DNA from: Phascolarctos cinereus
Taxonomy: Eukaryota > Chordata > Mammalia > Diprotodontia > Phascolarctidae
Direction: 5' to 3'
NCBI RefSeq assembly: GCF_002099425.1
Contig: NW_018344059.1
Coordinates: 6,150,001-6,214,000 of the forward strand
DNA: 64,000 bases
Positions 11,226 through 22,404 of this stretch are shown here, in pieces; within the stretch, counting starts at the first letter, position 1, and every line of letters starts with the position of its first letter. Both the position numbers and the translations under genes were made by a program. Under the pieces are notes generated by a model. The model saw nothing but the letters and a program-made list of their open reading frames with translations, was not told the origin of the DNA and ran no database searches.

Positions 11226-11523
11226 AGCACTCTGACTCTCATGGATGTTGGAGTGCACATTCTGCCTCTTAGTGGTGGCCACTATGTGGAAGGTAGGGAG
11301 GGACAGGAGTTTGAGGAGGCTGACTAGATGCGATGACTTGGCCAAGGTCATGATTAACAGCAGAAACAACATTAGAACCAAGTGTCGTCACATTTTGTGT
11401 GGTAAGTACATGTCTCATAATTCCCAGTTTTTCCATGAGGCCTTGGAATCAACAATCTGGCCTTGCACAACAAAACAAAACAAAACACCAGAAAAACCAT
11501 TTGCAGCACTTTATGCTAAACAT

Positions 11524-11549
11524 TGTGTGTGTGTGTGTGTGTGTGTGTA
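11524..11549. repeat. (TG)n microsatellite
   Basis: About 13 uninterrupted TG units. Confidence 0.95.
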
Positions 11550-12559
11550 GATAGTGCTTATTAATTATTCTTTATCTTCTTCTAGTCCACATTCATTAAT
11601 CTATTTGTGCATCTTTTTATAGTCATGGTGTACCCCCCCCCACACACTGTTCTTTGATTCTGCCTTCTTTGCTTCAAGTCACACTGCCGCTGACAGAGTA
11701 CAGGTTCTTCCATTAACTATGCAGCTTTTTCTGTGATCCTTGAAGATGCATATTGGAATTGTTCATTCTATTGATTCCAGACCTTTTATAGGCTCCTTCT
11801 AGCTTCTCGCTCAAGTTCAATGTTCCTCCTCCAGCCCCATGTTGTCTAGCACCCAGGAATTGTCTGTTTCTCCATGTGGTGGCGGCACTTGATATGTCAG
11901 AGCTTATTTCTTGGCATGGCAGGATCGTGCCATCTGGAATAACCTCCTGCATTTTGCTGTGGTGTTGATTCTCCATTTCTGTCTGGGGCCATCCTTGGTC
12001 TCACTTGCTTGTTGCTTTAAGCCATCTCTTTCTTTTTTTCCTTCCTAACCAAATAAGGTGGACTATATTAGAATAGAGGTGAGTAGGAAAAGCAAACTAT
12101 TATTTCATTTACTGTAATTATATACTTGGGTCCTTGTGTCTTTAAAGAGAATGATAATAAAAGGCTCCAAGGGTTACAGTTAAATTCTGGAGAGTGATTA
12201 GCTAAATGTCCTCTTGGTTTTGTTGTAGTTTTGTGGGATTACATTCTCTCTAGCAAGTTAGTCTTAGCATTACAGTAGTTTCCTTCACCTTACAAAACAA
12301 CTCATCTCATTTTCTATGAGACTAAGACTGTTGTGCTTTGAATTAATTTTTTAGCCATTTTCGGGATTGTCTCCCTCCTTTCCATGTTGAATTCTGCAGT
12401 CACATTGTCTGTAATCTTAGTGGGTTTTTTTTTTTGACTAGACTGTGATTTCGTTGATGCATGGAGCTCCCTGTCAGGAAAATTCTTCTACCAAGGCAGA
12501 TCTGCAACCCCTGTGCTATTTTTAGTCTTTCATGTGTACTTGGCATAGACAAAGCCATT
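11550..12559. other. Mostly unassigned; possible L1 scrap at its left
   Basis: Positions about 11590-11690 (CTTTGCTTCAAGTCACACTG end) weakly resemble the L1 3' piece at 14.4-14.6 kb. The rest is unassigned. The stretch 12090-12200 (ACTGTAATTATATACTTGGG, then CTTTAAAGAGAATGATAATA) is repeat-free and could be conserved noncoding DNA, but that is only an impression. Confidence 0.35.
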
Positions 12560-12725
12560 CTGTGTAGTAGCTATGCCCAGATATTATTATCCCCATTTTC
12601 CAGATGAGGAAACTAAGACTTAGGCTAAACTATGGTTCCAAGGGATTTAGTAGAGTGTTAGAGGCAGGATTAGAACCCTTGTCTGCCTGATTCCAAATCT
12701 GCCACTCTAACCATGATACTAGGGT
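12560..12725 (-). mobile_element. MIR relic
   Basis: ATTATTATCCCCATTTTCCA, then GATGAGGAAACTAAGACTTA, and a degraded CORE block ending in GGCAGGATTAGAACCC. Reverse-oriented MIR without its far 3' end. Confidence 0.75.
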
Positions 12726-12954
12726 TTTTTAGATTAAGATAGAGAGCTTCTGTCTTATGGGCTTTACAGTCACATGTACAGATAATTTATAATCCATGGA
12801 AAGTTCATGGGAGAACTACAGAGCTATGTGAAGTTTGGGGTAGGGGGAAGGGTTCCTTACTGACTAAGGGGCTCATGAAAAGCTTGGATTGTACTTTAAA
12901 GAATAATTGGAGTCAGATTTATGAAGAAGAGAAGCATTTATGACCAAACAAGAG

Positions 12955-13062
12955 ATAGAGAACATTATGAAATGTTGCTGTTACTGTGTATAATGTACTC
13001 CTGGTTTTGCTCACTTCACTCAGCATCAGTTCATGTTTTAAGTCTTTCCAGGTTTTTCTGAA
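12955..13062 (-). mobile_element. Short L1 ORF2/3' UTR junction scrap
   Basis: GCTCACTTCACTCAGCATCA followed by GTCTTTCCAGGTTTTTCTGA is the end of L1 ORF2 in reverse, the same wording as at 29690-29740. Confidence 0.75.
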
Positions 13063-13079
13063 ATGGTGTGAGGGCATGC

Positions 13080-13751
13080 TAGGCATAGGAAACAGCATAA
13101 AGGTTAGGAGGGCAGGGAAATGTGTGGTTTTATAGGGTTGAGACTATGGAAAGGAATATTCAGAGATAATGCTGAAACAGTAGGGGATACAAGATTGTGA
13201 AGGGCCTTGAATACCAAGCTATAGATTTTAAATAGTAGTTGATGTGCCATATATGACATTGAAACATTCTGGGTGAAGGAGTGACATGACTTGATCTTTG
13301 GATAAGGAAATTAAATCTAGTAGCAGTGTGGTGGGTTGACTGAAGGCCAGAGAATAAAGGCAGGAAGACCTGTTAAGAGGCTGTTGTCCAGGCAGATAGT
13401 GTGTAAGGGCATGTATAAGGATGATGGCAACCAAAGTAGAGAGGAGGCAGATGGTTTGAGAAATAGATTTGACAGAACTTGGCAAGTAATTGGTTGTAAG
13501 AGGTGAAGGAAGGGTGAGGGACTCCAAGATAAGTAACGACAAAGTTTCTTATGTGAAATACTAGGTGAATTGTGGAGCAGCTGATAGAAATTCTTAAGTC
13601 AAAAGGAGGAGTAGATTTTTAGGGAAAATGGTAGTAGCCCTGTTGTCTTGAGTTTGAGGTGCTTAGTAGGTTATCCAGGTTGAGTGTGTACTAAAAGTAT
13701 TTAAAAATGTGGATTTCAGAGCTTGGGGCAGGGCGGGAAAGGAGGAGAGCT

Positions 13752-13814
<63 letters not shown>

Positions 13815-14225
13815 AAAGAGAGTGAGAGAGCAAGAGAGAGAGGGAAGCGAGAGAGCGCCCACAGGAGGGCTAGAGATAAAAACTTGGGAATCCTGTTTAT
13901 AAAGGTGATGTTTGAAGCTGTGGGTTTGAAAGAGATTTCAGGAGTGAGTGGAAGTGGGGGAGGGTGGTGAGAGAGGAGAAAAAGAGGTGAGAGAGGAGGA
14001 AAAAGATCACTCATCTTAAGTGGTTTGGAAGGAAGATGAGCTAACAAAGGAGAGTGGTTTGTGTGGTCAAAAGAAAATCAATGGAGTGAATTAAGGAGGG
14101 TGTGTTCAATAGTGTAAAATACTAAAGAATTGTCATAGGAGAAGACTGACAAAAAGCCTATTTTATATTTGGCAATTTGGTATTTTTCCATTGGTAACTT
14201 TTGAGAAAAGTTTCTATCCTGGTCG
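13080..14225 (-). mobile_element. L2 LINE, RT region to mid 3' part
   Basis: It holds reverse-oriented L2 blocks in order: GTGAAGGGCCTTGAATACCA (13197), GGAGTGACATGACTTGATCT (13279), GGCAGGAAGACCTGTTAAGA (13360), TTGAGTTTGAGGTGCTTAGT (13648), then past an AG microsatellite to the TTTGGCAATTTGGTATTTTT block (14168) that encodes the upstream RT finger region. The coding frame is fully decayed. Confidence 0.8.
13751..13858. repeat. (AG)n polypurine tract inside L2
   Basis: About 100 bp of nearly pure purine with AG units and minor GGGA/GCGA interruptions, embedded in the L2 copy. Mirror-symmetric purine tracts of this length can form triplex (H-) DNA. Confidence 0.95.
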
Positions 14226-14399
14226 TTAACAAAGCACCATTGCATGGCATTGTAGAGTTGTGATGAGGCAGTAGAGGCATTGGGTATTGATAACGGTTTT
14301 TTTCCTTGGGTGACAGTTTCACTTAAAAAATGTATTACTTGGTGTGACTTTAAACAACAGCAAAAACAAATAAGTCATTTGCAACTGTGCTAAAAAATT

Positions 14400-14612
14400 T
14401 TGTGTACACAATGCTGATTAGTTACTCTTTTTTATCTCTTTCCTGTCCTTGTTCTTTAATCTCTATATTTGCATATTCGTCTTTCTTTTTACAGAGTCAT
14501 AGTAAATATATATACTGTTTTCTTCTGGCTCTGCTGTGTTTGCTTCAAGTTACTTCGTGCCTTTCCAAATTTCTATATATTCGTTATTTCTGGGATTTTC
14601 AGTGGCATTTAG
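14400..14612 (-). mobile_element. L1 3'-end scrap
   Basis: TTGCTTCAAGTTACTTCGTG, then CCAAATTTCTATATATTCGT, in the pattern of the end of L1 ORF2 and its 3' UTR in reverse. Weakly conserved, so old. Confidence 0.5.
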
Positions 14613-14757
14613 TGCAAAGACAGCATGGCATAGTGTATAGAGAGCTGTCCTTCCAACCAGAAAGATCTTGAAGGTTTGAATTTCTACTCTGAGATGTATT
14701 AGCTTGCGTGATGCTGGGCAAGTTAGTTAACCTCTCAGTGGTCCAAGTTACTCCTAA
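14613..14757 (+). mobile_element. MIR-like SINE
   Basis: A tRNA-like head (GCATGGCATAGTGTATAGAG) is followed by a degraded B box, then GATGCTGGGCAAGTTAGTTA and ACCTCTCAGTGG. It is a forward CORE-SINE lacking its 3' tail. Confidence 0.72.
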
Positions 14758-15020
14758 TATTTTTTCTTTTTTTTATTATGAACTTAACAAACATGAACAT
14801 TTCAATATACAAAGCAGAAAAGAGGATTGTATATGAAACTGAACTATTAAGTATACTTTTTAAAAGTGTATATCATATATAACGTGATAGTAAGAAGATG
14901 CCCCTTCTATGTTCCCTTCTCTGCTGTCATCTGTGTAATTTTATGTTTCATTTATACTCTTATGTACTATCATTACCCACCAACTCCCTCCCCCCTTCCC
15001 ATCCTCCTTTGTAACAAATA

Positions 15021-15250
15021 AATGTTGTTCGGTCATTTTCCAACTCTTTGTGATCTTGGAGAGATCTTGGAGTGGTTTGCCATTTCCTTCTCCAGCTAAT
15101 TTTACAGATGAGGAAACTGAGGCAAACATGGCCAAGTGACTTGCCCAGGGTCACACAGCTAGTAAGTGTCTGAGGTCAGATTTGAATTCAGAAAGAGGGT
15201 CTTTTTGATTCCAAGCCCAGTGCTTATCCACTGCGCCAACTAGCTGCTGT
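15021..15250 (-). mobile_element. SINE with RTE/BovB-like tail, nested in L1
   Basis: It starts with GTTGTTCGGTCATTTTCCAA, then GGAGTGGTTTGCCATTTCCT, GATGAGGAAACTGAGGCAAA and the CORE block, ending CACTGCGCCAACTAGCTGC. The first part resembles the BovB/RTE 3' tail, which suggests RTE-driven mobilisation. TAACAAATA flanks it at 15012-15020 and 15251-15259 as a target-site duplication. Confidence 0.88.
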
Positions 15251-15679
15251 TAACAAATAGAGTCAAATCAGAGCCACACATTGGCTATCTCATTTTGCGC
15301 CTTTAATCCCTTACCTGTCTGTCAAGAGGTGAGCAGCATACTTTATACTCAAGTCCCTGGTGTCATGGTTGATGTTTGCATTGATCAGAGTTCTGGAGTC
15401 TTTTCAAGTTCCTTTATTATAGTCATATAAATTGTTTTCCTGGTTATAATCATTTCACTCTGCAGCAGTTATGCATGTCTTTACTGGTTTCTCTGAATCC
15501 ATCCTATTTATCATTTCTTATGGTATAATAATATATCTTTATATGTCATAATTTCTTCAGCCATTCCCAAATTGATGTATATCCACTTTGTTTTCAGTAC
15601 TTTGCTACGTTATAAGGGCTGCTATCAGTATTTTTGTATACACAGGTGTTCAGTTTTTGTCTTTCAACTCTTTGGGGTA

Positions 15680-15978
15680 TTATAATAATAATAATAATAA
15701 TAATATAGCTAACATTTATATAGCGCCTACTATGTGCCAGGCACAGTACTAAGCACTTTACAGTTATTATCTCATTTGACCTCACAACAACTTTGGGAGG
15801 TAGGTGTTGTTATCCCCATTTTACATATCCCCATTTTAAAGATGGGGAAACTGAGGCAAACAGGTTAAGTGCCTTGCCCTAGGTCACACAGCTAGTAAGT
15901 GTCTGAGGCAGTATTTGAACTCGATTCTTGTTCACTTTAGGCCTAGCCCTCTGTGTACTGCACCATTTAGCTGCCCTC
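15680..15978 (-). mobile_element. MIR, nearly full length, with (ATA)n end
   Basis: (ATA)n at 15680-15706, then GCTAACATTTATATAGCGCC, ACTATGTGCCAGGCACAGTA, the TTATCCCCATTTTACA block (duplicated as ATCCCCATTTTAAAGATGGG), the CORE and the tRNA end. The doubled block looks like a short slippage duplication of about 17 bp. Confidence 0.9.
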
Positions 15979-16129
15979 GGTATTGCTGGGTATTTAAAAT
16001 TTAGTGATTTTTTTGGGAGGGTACAAATTTAAATTGCTTTCCAGTTCACATCTCAACCTACAGAGCATTGGTCTGCCAGGCAACTCTTGAGGAATAGGAG
16101 TTGTAGCAAAATTGTCATATGCTGTGTTA

Positions 16130-16700
16130 GAGGCAGTTTCTGATACCAGTCTCCAGAATCCTCCCATCCCCTCCTGTGCTGGGATCCAGGCACTGGCTTC
16201 TGTGCCTCCTGGCTTCCCTGGCATCCTTCAAGTGCCAGCTAAAATTTCACCTTCTACAGGAAGCCTCTCCCAAACCCTCTAAATTACAGTGCCTTCTTTC
16301 TGTTGAGTGCCTCCAGTTTATCTTGTTTTAATAGTTGTTTTCAGGTGCCTCCTTTGTTAGACTGTAAACTCCTGGAGGGCAGGGACTATCTCTTGCCTTC
16401 TTTATATCTCCAGCACTTAGCATAGTGCCAAGCTCATAGTATTTTTTGTTTTTTGTTTTTTTTTTTAATTCAGTCATTTCAGTGGGGTTTTCTTGGCAGC
16501 AGTACTGGAGTGGTTTGCCATTTCCTTTTCCCGCTCATTTTATAAATGAGGAAACTGAGGAAGGCAGCTTAAGTCACACAGCTAGTAAGTTGTCTGAGAT
16601 CAGATTTGAACTCATTCGGGACTCCCAAGTCTGGTGCTCTTTCTACTGCACCACCTAGCTGCACCCTGTAAGGCTTTATAAATGTTTATTGACTGACTTC
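16130..16700 (+). mobile_element. L2 3' end split by a SINE
   Basis: Plus-strand L2 blocks: TTCACCTTCTACAGGAAGCC (16247), CTGTAAACTCCTGGAGGGCA (16363), CAGCACTTAGCATAGTGCCA (16411). After the SINE, ATAAATGTTTATTGACTGAC at 16678 is the missing L2 terminus. Confidence 0.85.
16445..16662 (-). mobile_element. SINE with RTE-like tail inside L2 terminus
   Basis: A T-rich tract, GGGGTTTTCTTGGCAGCAGT, GGAGTGGTTTGCCATTTCCT, a CORE block missing its TTGCCCAGGG part, and CTGCACCACCTAGCTGCACC. Reverse-oriented. Confidence 0.88.
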
Positions 16701-16959
16701 ATATAGTAGTACTCAGGGACCAGAAATCCAACCCTGGAGGATTTTATTCTTTGCCGTGGCATTGGTTTATCACTGCATTTAGGTTTGAATTTAGCCATGC
16801 CACCCTTCACTCCCCAGCCCTCTCCTTGTACATCTGTTCTGTCCCCTTCCTCCTCTCCTGCTACCCCTCTGGGGAGTTCTGGAACTACAGTCAGTTCAAT
16901 GATCCTTTTCCTATATACCTTTCTCTTCTCTGCTATTGAATCGTTTCTCGCAAAATAGA
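16701..16959. other. No recognised feature
   Basis: Unassigned sequence between the L2 terminus and an L1 tail. Confidence 0.35.
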
Positions 16960-17620
16960 AAAAACAAAACAGGGTAGCACATTTAATCAGAATAGTCCCT
17001 TTATCTGACAGCAAAGGTAACATTTTGCACCTATAGCTCCCCACCTCTACTGAGAGAGGGTAAGTGTATTTTATTGTCTTTTCTTTTAAGGCCAAGATTG
17101 CTCATAAAATCACTTTGTATAAATTGTTATTGTTTTTATGTAGCCATTGTGGACATTGTTTTCATAGCTCCTGGCTCCTACTCAGCATCAGTTCATAGGT
17201 CTTCCAATACTTTTCTGAATTTGTACCTTTGTCAATTTTTTTTATAGTACAATGATCCATATGTCCATGTCTATACCACACAATTTGTTAAACTATTCCC
17301 TTCTGTCTTCCTTCTTCCCCCAATCTATGGACATTTGCTTTGTTTCCAATTTTTTTACTGCTGCAAAAAAATGCTGCTGTGAATATTTTGACATGTGCAG
17401 GGTTTGACTTTCTGTCTGACTTCTTTGAGATATTTTCCCCAAGTCTGGGGTTGATGGGTCAATGGGAATAAACAGCTGAGTGACTCTTGTAGAATTCCAA
17501 ATTCTTTCACAGAATCATTGAATCAATTTATAGCCTGTTTTCTGTAGCCCCTCCAACATAGTCTATTTTTTTTCTTTTATCATCTTTGCCTTTCTTAGAT
17601 GTAAATGATATAATTTAGAT
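16960..17620 (-). mobile_element. L1 3' UTR and ORF2 C-terminus
   Basis: The left part (AGCTCCCCACCTCTACTGAG at 17036) matches a known L1 3' UTR block near the ORF2 stop. The right part has CAGCATCAGTTCATAGGTCT, TTTGTTTCCAATTTTTTTAC and GCTGCTGTGAATATTTTGAC, the reverse of the ORF2 C-terminal coding sequence. It ends near 17620 without the RT domain. Confidence 0.7.
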
Positions 17621-18114
17621 CATATCCTAATTTAGATATTTTTGTGTTGAATGTTTTTTTCCTGTACAGAATGTATTGATAGATTTTTAATAGTCCATTC
17701 TGTAACTTTTTTCTTTTAATAAGGTACTTAGATGAATTACATTTAATGTAATAGGAATTAAATTGTGTTTGTCTTATGTGTAGAGGAAAGGATATGTATC
17801 TTATTTTTCTCATAACTTTTTTCCTATCAAAACTAAACAATAAAGTTTAATAAGTTCTTATCTTTTAAGTTAGAAACTGCAGCTTGACTCCCTTTGGTTA
17901 AAGTTTTGCTTACTGACTTGCCAACTCTCTCTCTTTCTTTAAAAAAATATTTAAACAATTTAAAACACTTTGTAACCCTAAATTTATTTAAACTTCTTTC
18001 TTTTAATTATATCCGATTTTAGAAACTATTTAGAATCTGGGATATTTTTCTTTCAAAAGCTTATCTTAATATTCTTACATCTTATTATTTTCATTGATAA
18101 CATCTTGTTTCACC
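17621..18114. other. AT-rich, unassigned
   Basis: Strongly AT-rich sequence with long T runs on both strands. It may be a decayed extension of the L1 at its left, but no diagnostic block is preserved. Confidence 0.35.
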
Positions 18115-18128
18115 CACTCAAAATTCTT

Positions 18129-18281
18129 CTTCTTTTTTTTGGGGGGGGCTAGGCAATGGGGTTAAGTGACTTGCTCAGGGTCACACAGCTAATTAAGTGT
18201 TATGTGTCTGAGGTCTTATTTGAACTCAGGTCCTCCTGAATCCAGGGCTGGTGCTGTATCCACTGCGCCACCTAGCTGCCC
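18129..18281 (-). mobile_element. tRNA-derived marsupial SINE with clean TSD
   Basis: Poly(T), GGGGTTAAGTGACTTGCTCA, CORE block, then CACTGCGCCACCTAGCTGCC. The 14-bp repeat CACTCAAAATTCTT flanks it at 18115-18128 and 18282-18295 with no mismatch, so this is a relatively recent insertion for the window. Confidence 0.95.
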
Positions 18282-18349
18282 CACTCAAAATTCTTTACAG
18301 CTGTTTCTAGGAATCTTTTAAATTGTGGACTTCTTTGAGTAAATTCTTC

Positions 18350-19840
18350 GAGTTCTTGATTTTTAGATGTCCTCTTTTTGCCTTTAAATAAAATATTCAA
18401 ATTTGTAGAGTGTGTGTATATTTGAATCAACTTAAAATATCATCTTTTTTTTTAACTAATTGCCTTCTTTCTCTCATAATTACAGACAAACCTGGGGATA
18501 TTATAATGTGTACAGGGTAATGTAATTTCTTTTTTTCTCTGGACTCTAAGAATTTGTCTTTATAACATTGAATGTCTCAGACACTTGAATTTTGAGTTTC
18601 TTCATGTAGAGGTCCTATGACCTTTTTTCCACTGGGGAATGCTGGATGGCTTTTGTTCTGGGGAAACTTTCTCTAATTATTTCCCCTACTGCCTGGTTGA
18701 AATTCCCTGTTAACTTTGGGATTCCAGTTAATTTAATATTTGAACTTTTAGATCTGTCTTCTGAGGATTTCCTAAGCTGGTGTTGAGTTCTGTGGTAACT
18801 TGGGCTTTTTCTTTGATTTTCCCCTTACTGGCCACTGTTTTTGACTTTAATGTTTATTTTTCTTTAAAACGTGTTGCTTTGCGTTTTTATTCCTTTATTT
18901 CCCAACTTATTTTTTCTTTTGGAATTTCTGCCATCTTTTCTTTTGCAGATTCACCTTGCCTTTCTGTTAGTTTTGTCACTTGATTCTTTTATGTTGCACA
19001 CCTCCTTTGAGTTATACTTTTTCTTTGACTTGTTCACTATTTGTCAGTGAGCCTTTTCTTTTTTCTACATCTACTCCCCTTGTTGCTTCTATGGAAATTT
19101 TTTCTCTCTTATTTATCTAACATTGGATTTAAGATGAGATTTCCTCCCCTAGATGCAATGGAGATAGCAGTATTTTCTTGTCTTATCCTCAGAGTTGAAG
19201 GTGGTAGGGGGCATTGTGAATTATTTCTAGTTACCCACTACCAGACATTTAAGGCCAGGTACTCTGTAGTCATCTCCCTACTGTTGCTTAAAGGCTTGCC
19301 AACTCTTTCCTACTTGTTTTCTCTCCACATCCTGACACAATACAAGGAAACAGTATTTCTACTCCTAGTCCTGACTTTTTATACCTCTCCCCCTACCTTT
19401 TTTTTTTTTTGCTGGGGTTGGTGTGGGAGAGTCGGTTGTGTTAGGAGGGGACCCCATGTAGTTTCAGTAACTTTTTCCTCCTGTGGGTCCGCTCTCGGTG
19501 ACTATGACATAAGGGATTTGACAGTCAGCATTGGGCTCTCTCCTTTTTCCTTTCTACTCTTAGTTTTGGGGGGATTATGCTGGTGGGGGAAAGGACAGTA
19601 TAGTAGTAGCAGAGATTACTCAGGATGGTTTCTCCCTAACTATTCTCTTAACATTCAGGTCCTGGAGGAGAATGCTGAAGGAGCTACTGTCTGCTGTCCT
19701 ACCTGTCTTCTTCACCTTTACTTAATCCTGGACAGTATGTGACAGAGGCAGTTCCATTTCTACTTTGACCTTCTTTCTCTACTTTCTGACCCACCAATCC
19801 AAAATATGTCACCTCCATTTTGGCTGGACTTCTCACGTCC
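18350..19840 (-). mobile_element. Probable very old L1/HAL1 5' half
   Basis: The order resembles the ORF1 coding sequence in reverse (GGGATTCCAGTTAATTTAAT, then TTTTAGATCTGTCTTCTGAG at 18748, then long coiled-coil-like T/C-rich sequence to about 19050). A GC-richer 5' UTR-like part follows and ends CACCTCCATTTTGGCTGGAC at 19809, comparable with the CCATCTTGGCTCC start of L1. No intact frame is left. The call depends on order and wording rather than strong identity. Confidence 0.4.
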
Positions 19841-19959
19841 TCCCCACCTGAAACTTGGACTCCTCTGGGGTGAATACCTGGGCTTAGGTGATATTATTTT
19901 CTCCATGTCTTGTATCTTTCTGAGAACCAAGTCTCCCCAGCTTTCAGGCCACCGTTGGC

Positions 19960-20090
19960 TATCACTCCTGTCTTCTTCTTGCTTTCCAGCTCCTATTTAC
20001 TCCTGTATTTCCTCTATTAGAATGCAAGTTCTTTGAGGGCAGTCTTATTTGCCTAGTACAATGTCTGGCACATAGTAAACTCTTAATACA
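19960..20090 (+). mobile_element. L2 3'-end fragment
   Basis: AATGCAAGTTCTTTGAGGGC, then GTCTGGCACATAGTAAACTC and TTAATACATTC is an L2 terminus in forward orientation. Confidence 0.75.
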
Positions 20091-20195
20091 TTCTCTCTCT
20101 CTTTCTGTCTCTTTTTCTCTCATCTATATCTATCTACTTATCTATGTATCTGTCCTTCTATTGTCTTATCTGTCTGTTGATCTATCTGTCCATTC
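20090..20195. repeat. Degenerate (TCTA)/(TC) simple repeat
   Basis: TCTCTCTC grading into imperfect TCTA/TCTG units at the end of the L2 fragment, a common origin for tetranucleotide microsatellites. Confidence 0.85.
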
Positions 20196-20564
20196 TAGTG
20201 CTGAATTAAGAATGGCATTTAGAGGTCCCTCCATTCCCTCACATCTCCCATGGAAGTGTCCTCTCTAGGGAAGGCCCTTTGCTTTTGGAACATTTTTCTT
20301 TCCTTCTTCCTTCTCCCCTCCTCCCTCCTCCCACTGGCATAGGTCAGTGACCAGAAGTGTTCTTGAAGGAGGGTTAATTGCAGTGGTCTGATGCCTTTTG
20401 TAAAAATTACTTAAAAGTTTTATTTTTTGTCTTCCCGTTCCTGCCCTCAAATTTTATTCTTTTTTTTTTTTTGGATGAGGAGAAGGGATTGAAGTAAAAA
20501 GGTTAGAGCCCTGGTTTTCTGGCTTGTGATGGATCTGACATCTTCCCAAAAGTACCTGTAGATA
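20196..20564. other. No recognised feature
   Basis: Unassigned. It contains a CT-rich patch at 20290-20335 and a T run at 20459-20472. Confidence 0.35.
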
Positions 20565-21215
20565 ACTTTTAAAAAAGTTTTATTGATAATGGGTTTTTTA
20601 AAATATCATACATTATTTTTCTGAAGTGCCTCTAAATCCTTGGCAGAACCTTCTCTTGCAACAACATCAACAAAAAACAGTTAAACAAAATTTACTGAAA
20701 GTATATGTGACATTCCACCCCCCCCAGCCCCCATCTCTTTTGTCATTTGCCCTCCTAAACTAAGATTGATCATTGCATTTTCAGTTTGGATATGCTGCCT
20801 TTTAATGTTATTTTCATTCACATTACATTAGCCATTATCTCTACTGTTCTGTTGGTTCTGCTTTCTTCTTTCTGGGTAAGTTCATACAAGTTCTAATTTT
20901 TTCTCTAAATTCCTCATATTCATGATTTCTTACAGCATAATACTCCGTTATATTCATGGATACCTATTTAGTTGGTAGTTTTTCTTATGGCAGAAAGTGT
21001 TCCTGGGACTATTTTGCAATATATTGGACCTTTTTGTCTTTGACCTTCCTGGGATCCCTATGTTAGAGGGTATGAACAGTTAGTGATTTTTCTTGAAAAA
21101 TTCCAAATTGTTTCCCAGAATGATTAGATCAATTCACAGATCCCCCCAATAGTGTGTTAGCTGTCTGCTTGTAGCCTCTATAACTTGGACTTTTTCTTTT
21201 ATCATCTTTGCTAAT
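20565..21215 (-). mobile_element. L1 3' UTR and ORF2 C-terminus
   Basis: 3' UTR-like left part, then TTAGCCATTATCTCTACTGT, CATGATTTCTTACAGCATAA, GTTAGAGGGTATGAACAGTT and TTCCAAATTGTTTCCCAGAA, the reverse of the ORF2 end as in the clearer copy at 29.7-30.1 kb. Confidence 0.75.
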
Positions 21216-21840
21216 GAGACCTCTGAGAAATTTGTCAGTGAAGGAGGGAGGAGACTTTGGGGAGGAGAGTGGGGCAAGGGAGATTTTATTGAGAAGCCCT
21301 GGTCCTCCAGGTAGGAGCCACAGCACAGGGAGAGATATAAGATGCACAATTATAATAACAAAACTCTTTTGGAGGTGATGCGATCCAAGGCACTGGTGAG
21401 AGAGTTAGGTTGGGTGAGGACTTTTTTCATCTGAGACAAAAAGACATGGAGGAGAGAATAAAGGAGGGTGATGAGACGAGGACAAGACAACCTGAAGAGG
21501 AGATTGGAGGAGCCCTGATTGAATGGTTTCCGTTTCCCTAGTAAAATAGGCTGTTTTTGAGGAACTCACATCTTATTTTTAGATGGTGAGACGGACTTAG
21601 AAGGAGCACCTTGAACATGCATATGAAAGGTAACCTGCCTAACTATAAATTCAGAATGAGGAGGAACACAAAAAAGAGTAATTGCAGTAATTTGGGGTGA
21701 GGTTAGTGAGGGCAGGCTTCTTAGAAAAAGGTGAGTCTCAGGCTGTGATAGGACCAGGCTGGTGGAGGTAGGAGGGTATTGTAAGCAGAGAGAATAGGAT
21801 GGTGCAGTGGGAAGGGAGAATCATTTCTTCTTTCTCTGAC
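21216..21840. other. Purine-rich sequence, possibly L2-related
   Basis: GA-rich, with wording (GGTGATGAGACGAGGACAAG; GTAATTGCAGTAATTTGGGG) loosely like the reverse-oriented L2 internal region. Too decayed to assign. Confidence 0.3.
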
Positions 21841-21885
21841 CTTTGTCCATTCTGCAAGGTCATAGCATCTATGAGTCTTGTACAG

Positions 21886-22065
21886 AATCATAGATTTAAA
21901 GCGGAAAGAAATCTTAGAGATAATTTAGTCCAAATCCTTTGTTGTACAGATGTGGAAACAGACCTAGAAAGGCTTCCTGAATTGGCTGAGGTCACACAGG
22001 TTCAGAGCTGGGATTTTAACTAGGTTTAGGGACTCTCAAACCATTGCTTTTTCAGCGTCTGTCCT
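21886..22065 (-). mobile_element. MIR3/L3-tail type SINE relic
   Basis: AATCATAGATTTAAAGCGGA, GAGATAATTTAGTCCAAATC, ATGTGGAAACAGACCTAGAA and GAGGTCACACAGGTTCAGAG form the usual order of this old repeat. Confidence 0.7.
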
Positions 22066-22234
22066 GGAAAGCTGAACTGTCCTGAATTTTGTGGCTGAAA
22101 GAATAAAGTCCTTGTGGAATTTAGAGAAAATTAGAAGACTTGTATGACCTTATGTAAAAAGAAAAAAAGTAGAACAGAACATGGCAATTCTCTGTTTTGG
22201 AATTACTTAGGAAAAATCAAGAGAAGTAAAGAGC

Positions 22235-22402
22235 AAAAGTGTCCAAAGAGCCATGCAGGCAGCAACTGTTTGAGGCAGAATCAGAATAAATGTAATTGGG
22301 AAATACTTAACAAAACAAAATGCAATAAAAATTAGTTAATGTTAATTTGTGATTTTCTAAGTCAATATTCAGCCACCATTTCTATTGAATTTGATACCAT
22401 TG
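22235..22402 (+). mobile_element. hAT-like nonautonomous DNA transposon (MITE), copy 1
   Basis: The inner blocks AATGTAATTGGGAAATACTT, AACAAAACAAAATGCAATAA and TTTGTGATTTTCTAAGTC, and the terminal TTTGATACCATTGG, align with 45029-45229. The ends AAAAGTGTCCAAAG and (reverse complement) CCAATGGTATCAAATTC are imperfect inverted repeats of the CAxxGGTGTCAAAC kind seen in Charlie-group hAT elements. No transposase is present. Family assignment is from terminal wording only. Confidence 0.6.
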
Positions 22403-22404
22403 GT

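Larger units (their letters stand above)
14765..16075 (-). mobile_element. Old L1 3' end carrying two nested SINEs
   Basis: The L1 3' UTR spans about 14765-15011. It resumes at 15260 and passes into the ORF2 C-terminus (CAGCCATTCCCAAATTGATG at 15560, TACTTTGCTACGTTATAAGG at 15598). A MIR occupies 15680-15978, and TATTGCTGGGTATTTAAAAT with AAATTGCTTTCCAGTTCACA resumes the same L1 reading to about 16075. Continuity across both SINEs shows that the L1 came first. Confidence 0.75.

Noticed and set aside
13691-14047. Long Ser/Leu and Arg/Glu frames on both strands
   Set aside because: They are translations of the (AG)n tract within an L2 relic.
19041-19742. 233-codon open frame on the plus strand
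   Set aside because: It lies antisense to a probable old L1/HAL1 and consists of low-complexity Phe/Leu/Ser runs, typical of translated T/C-rich DNA.
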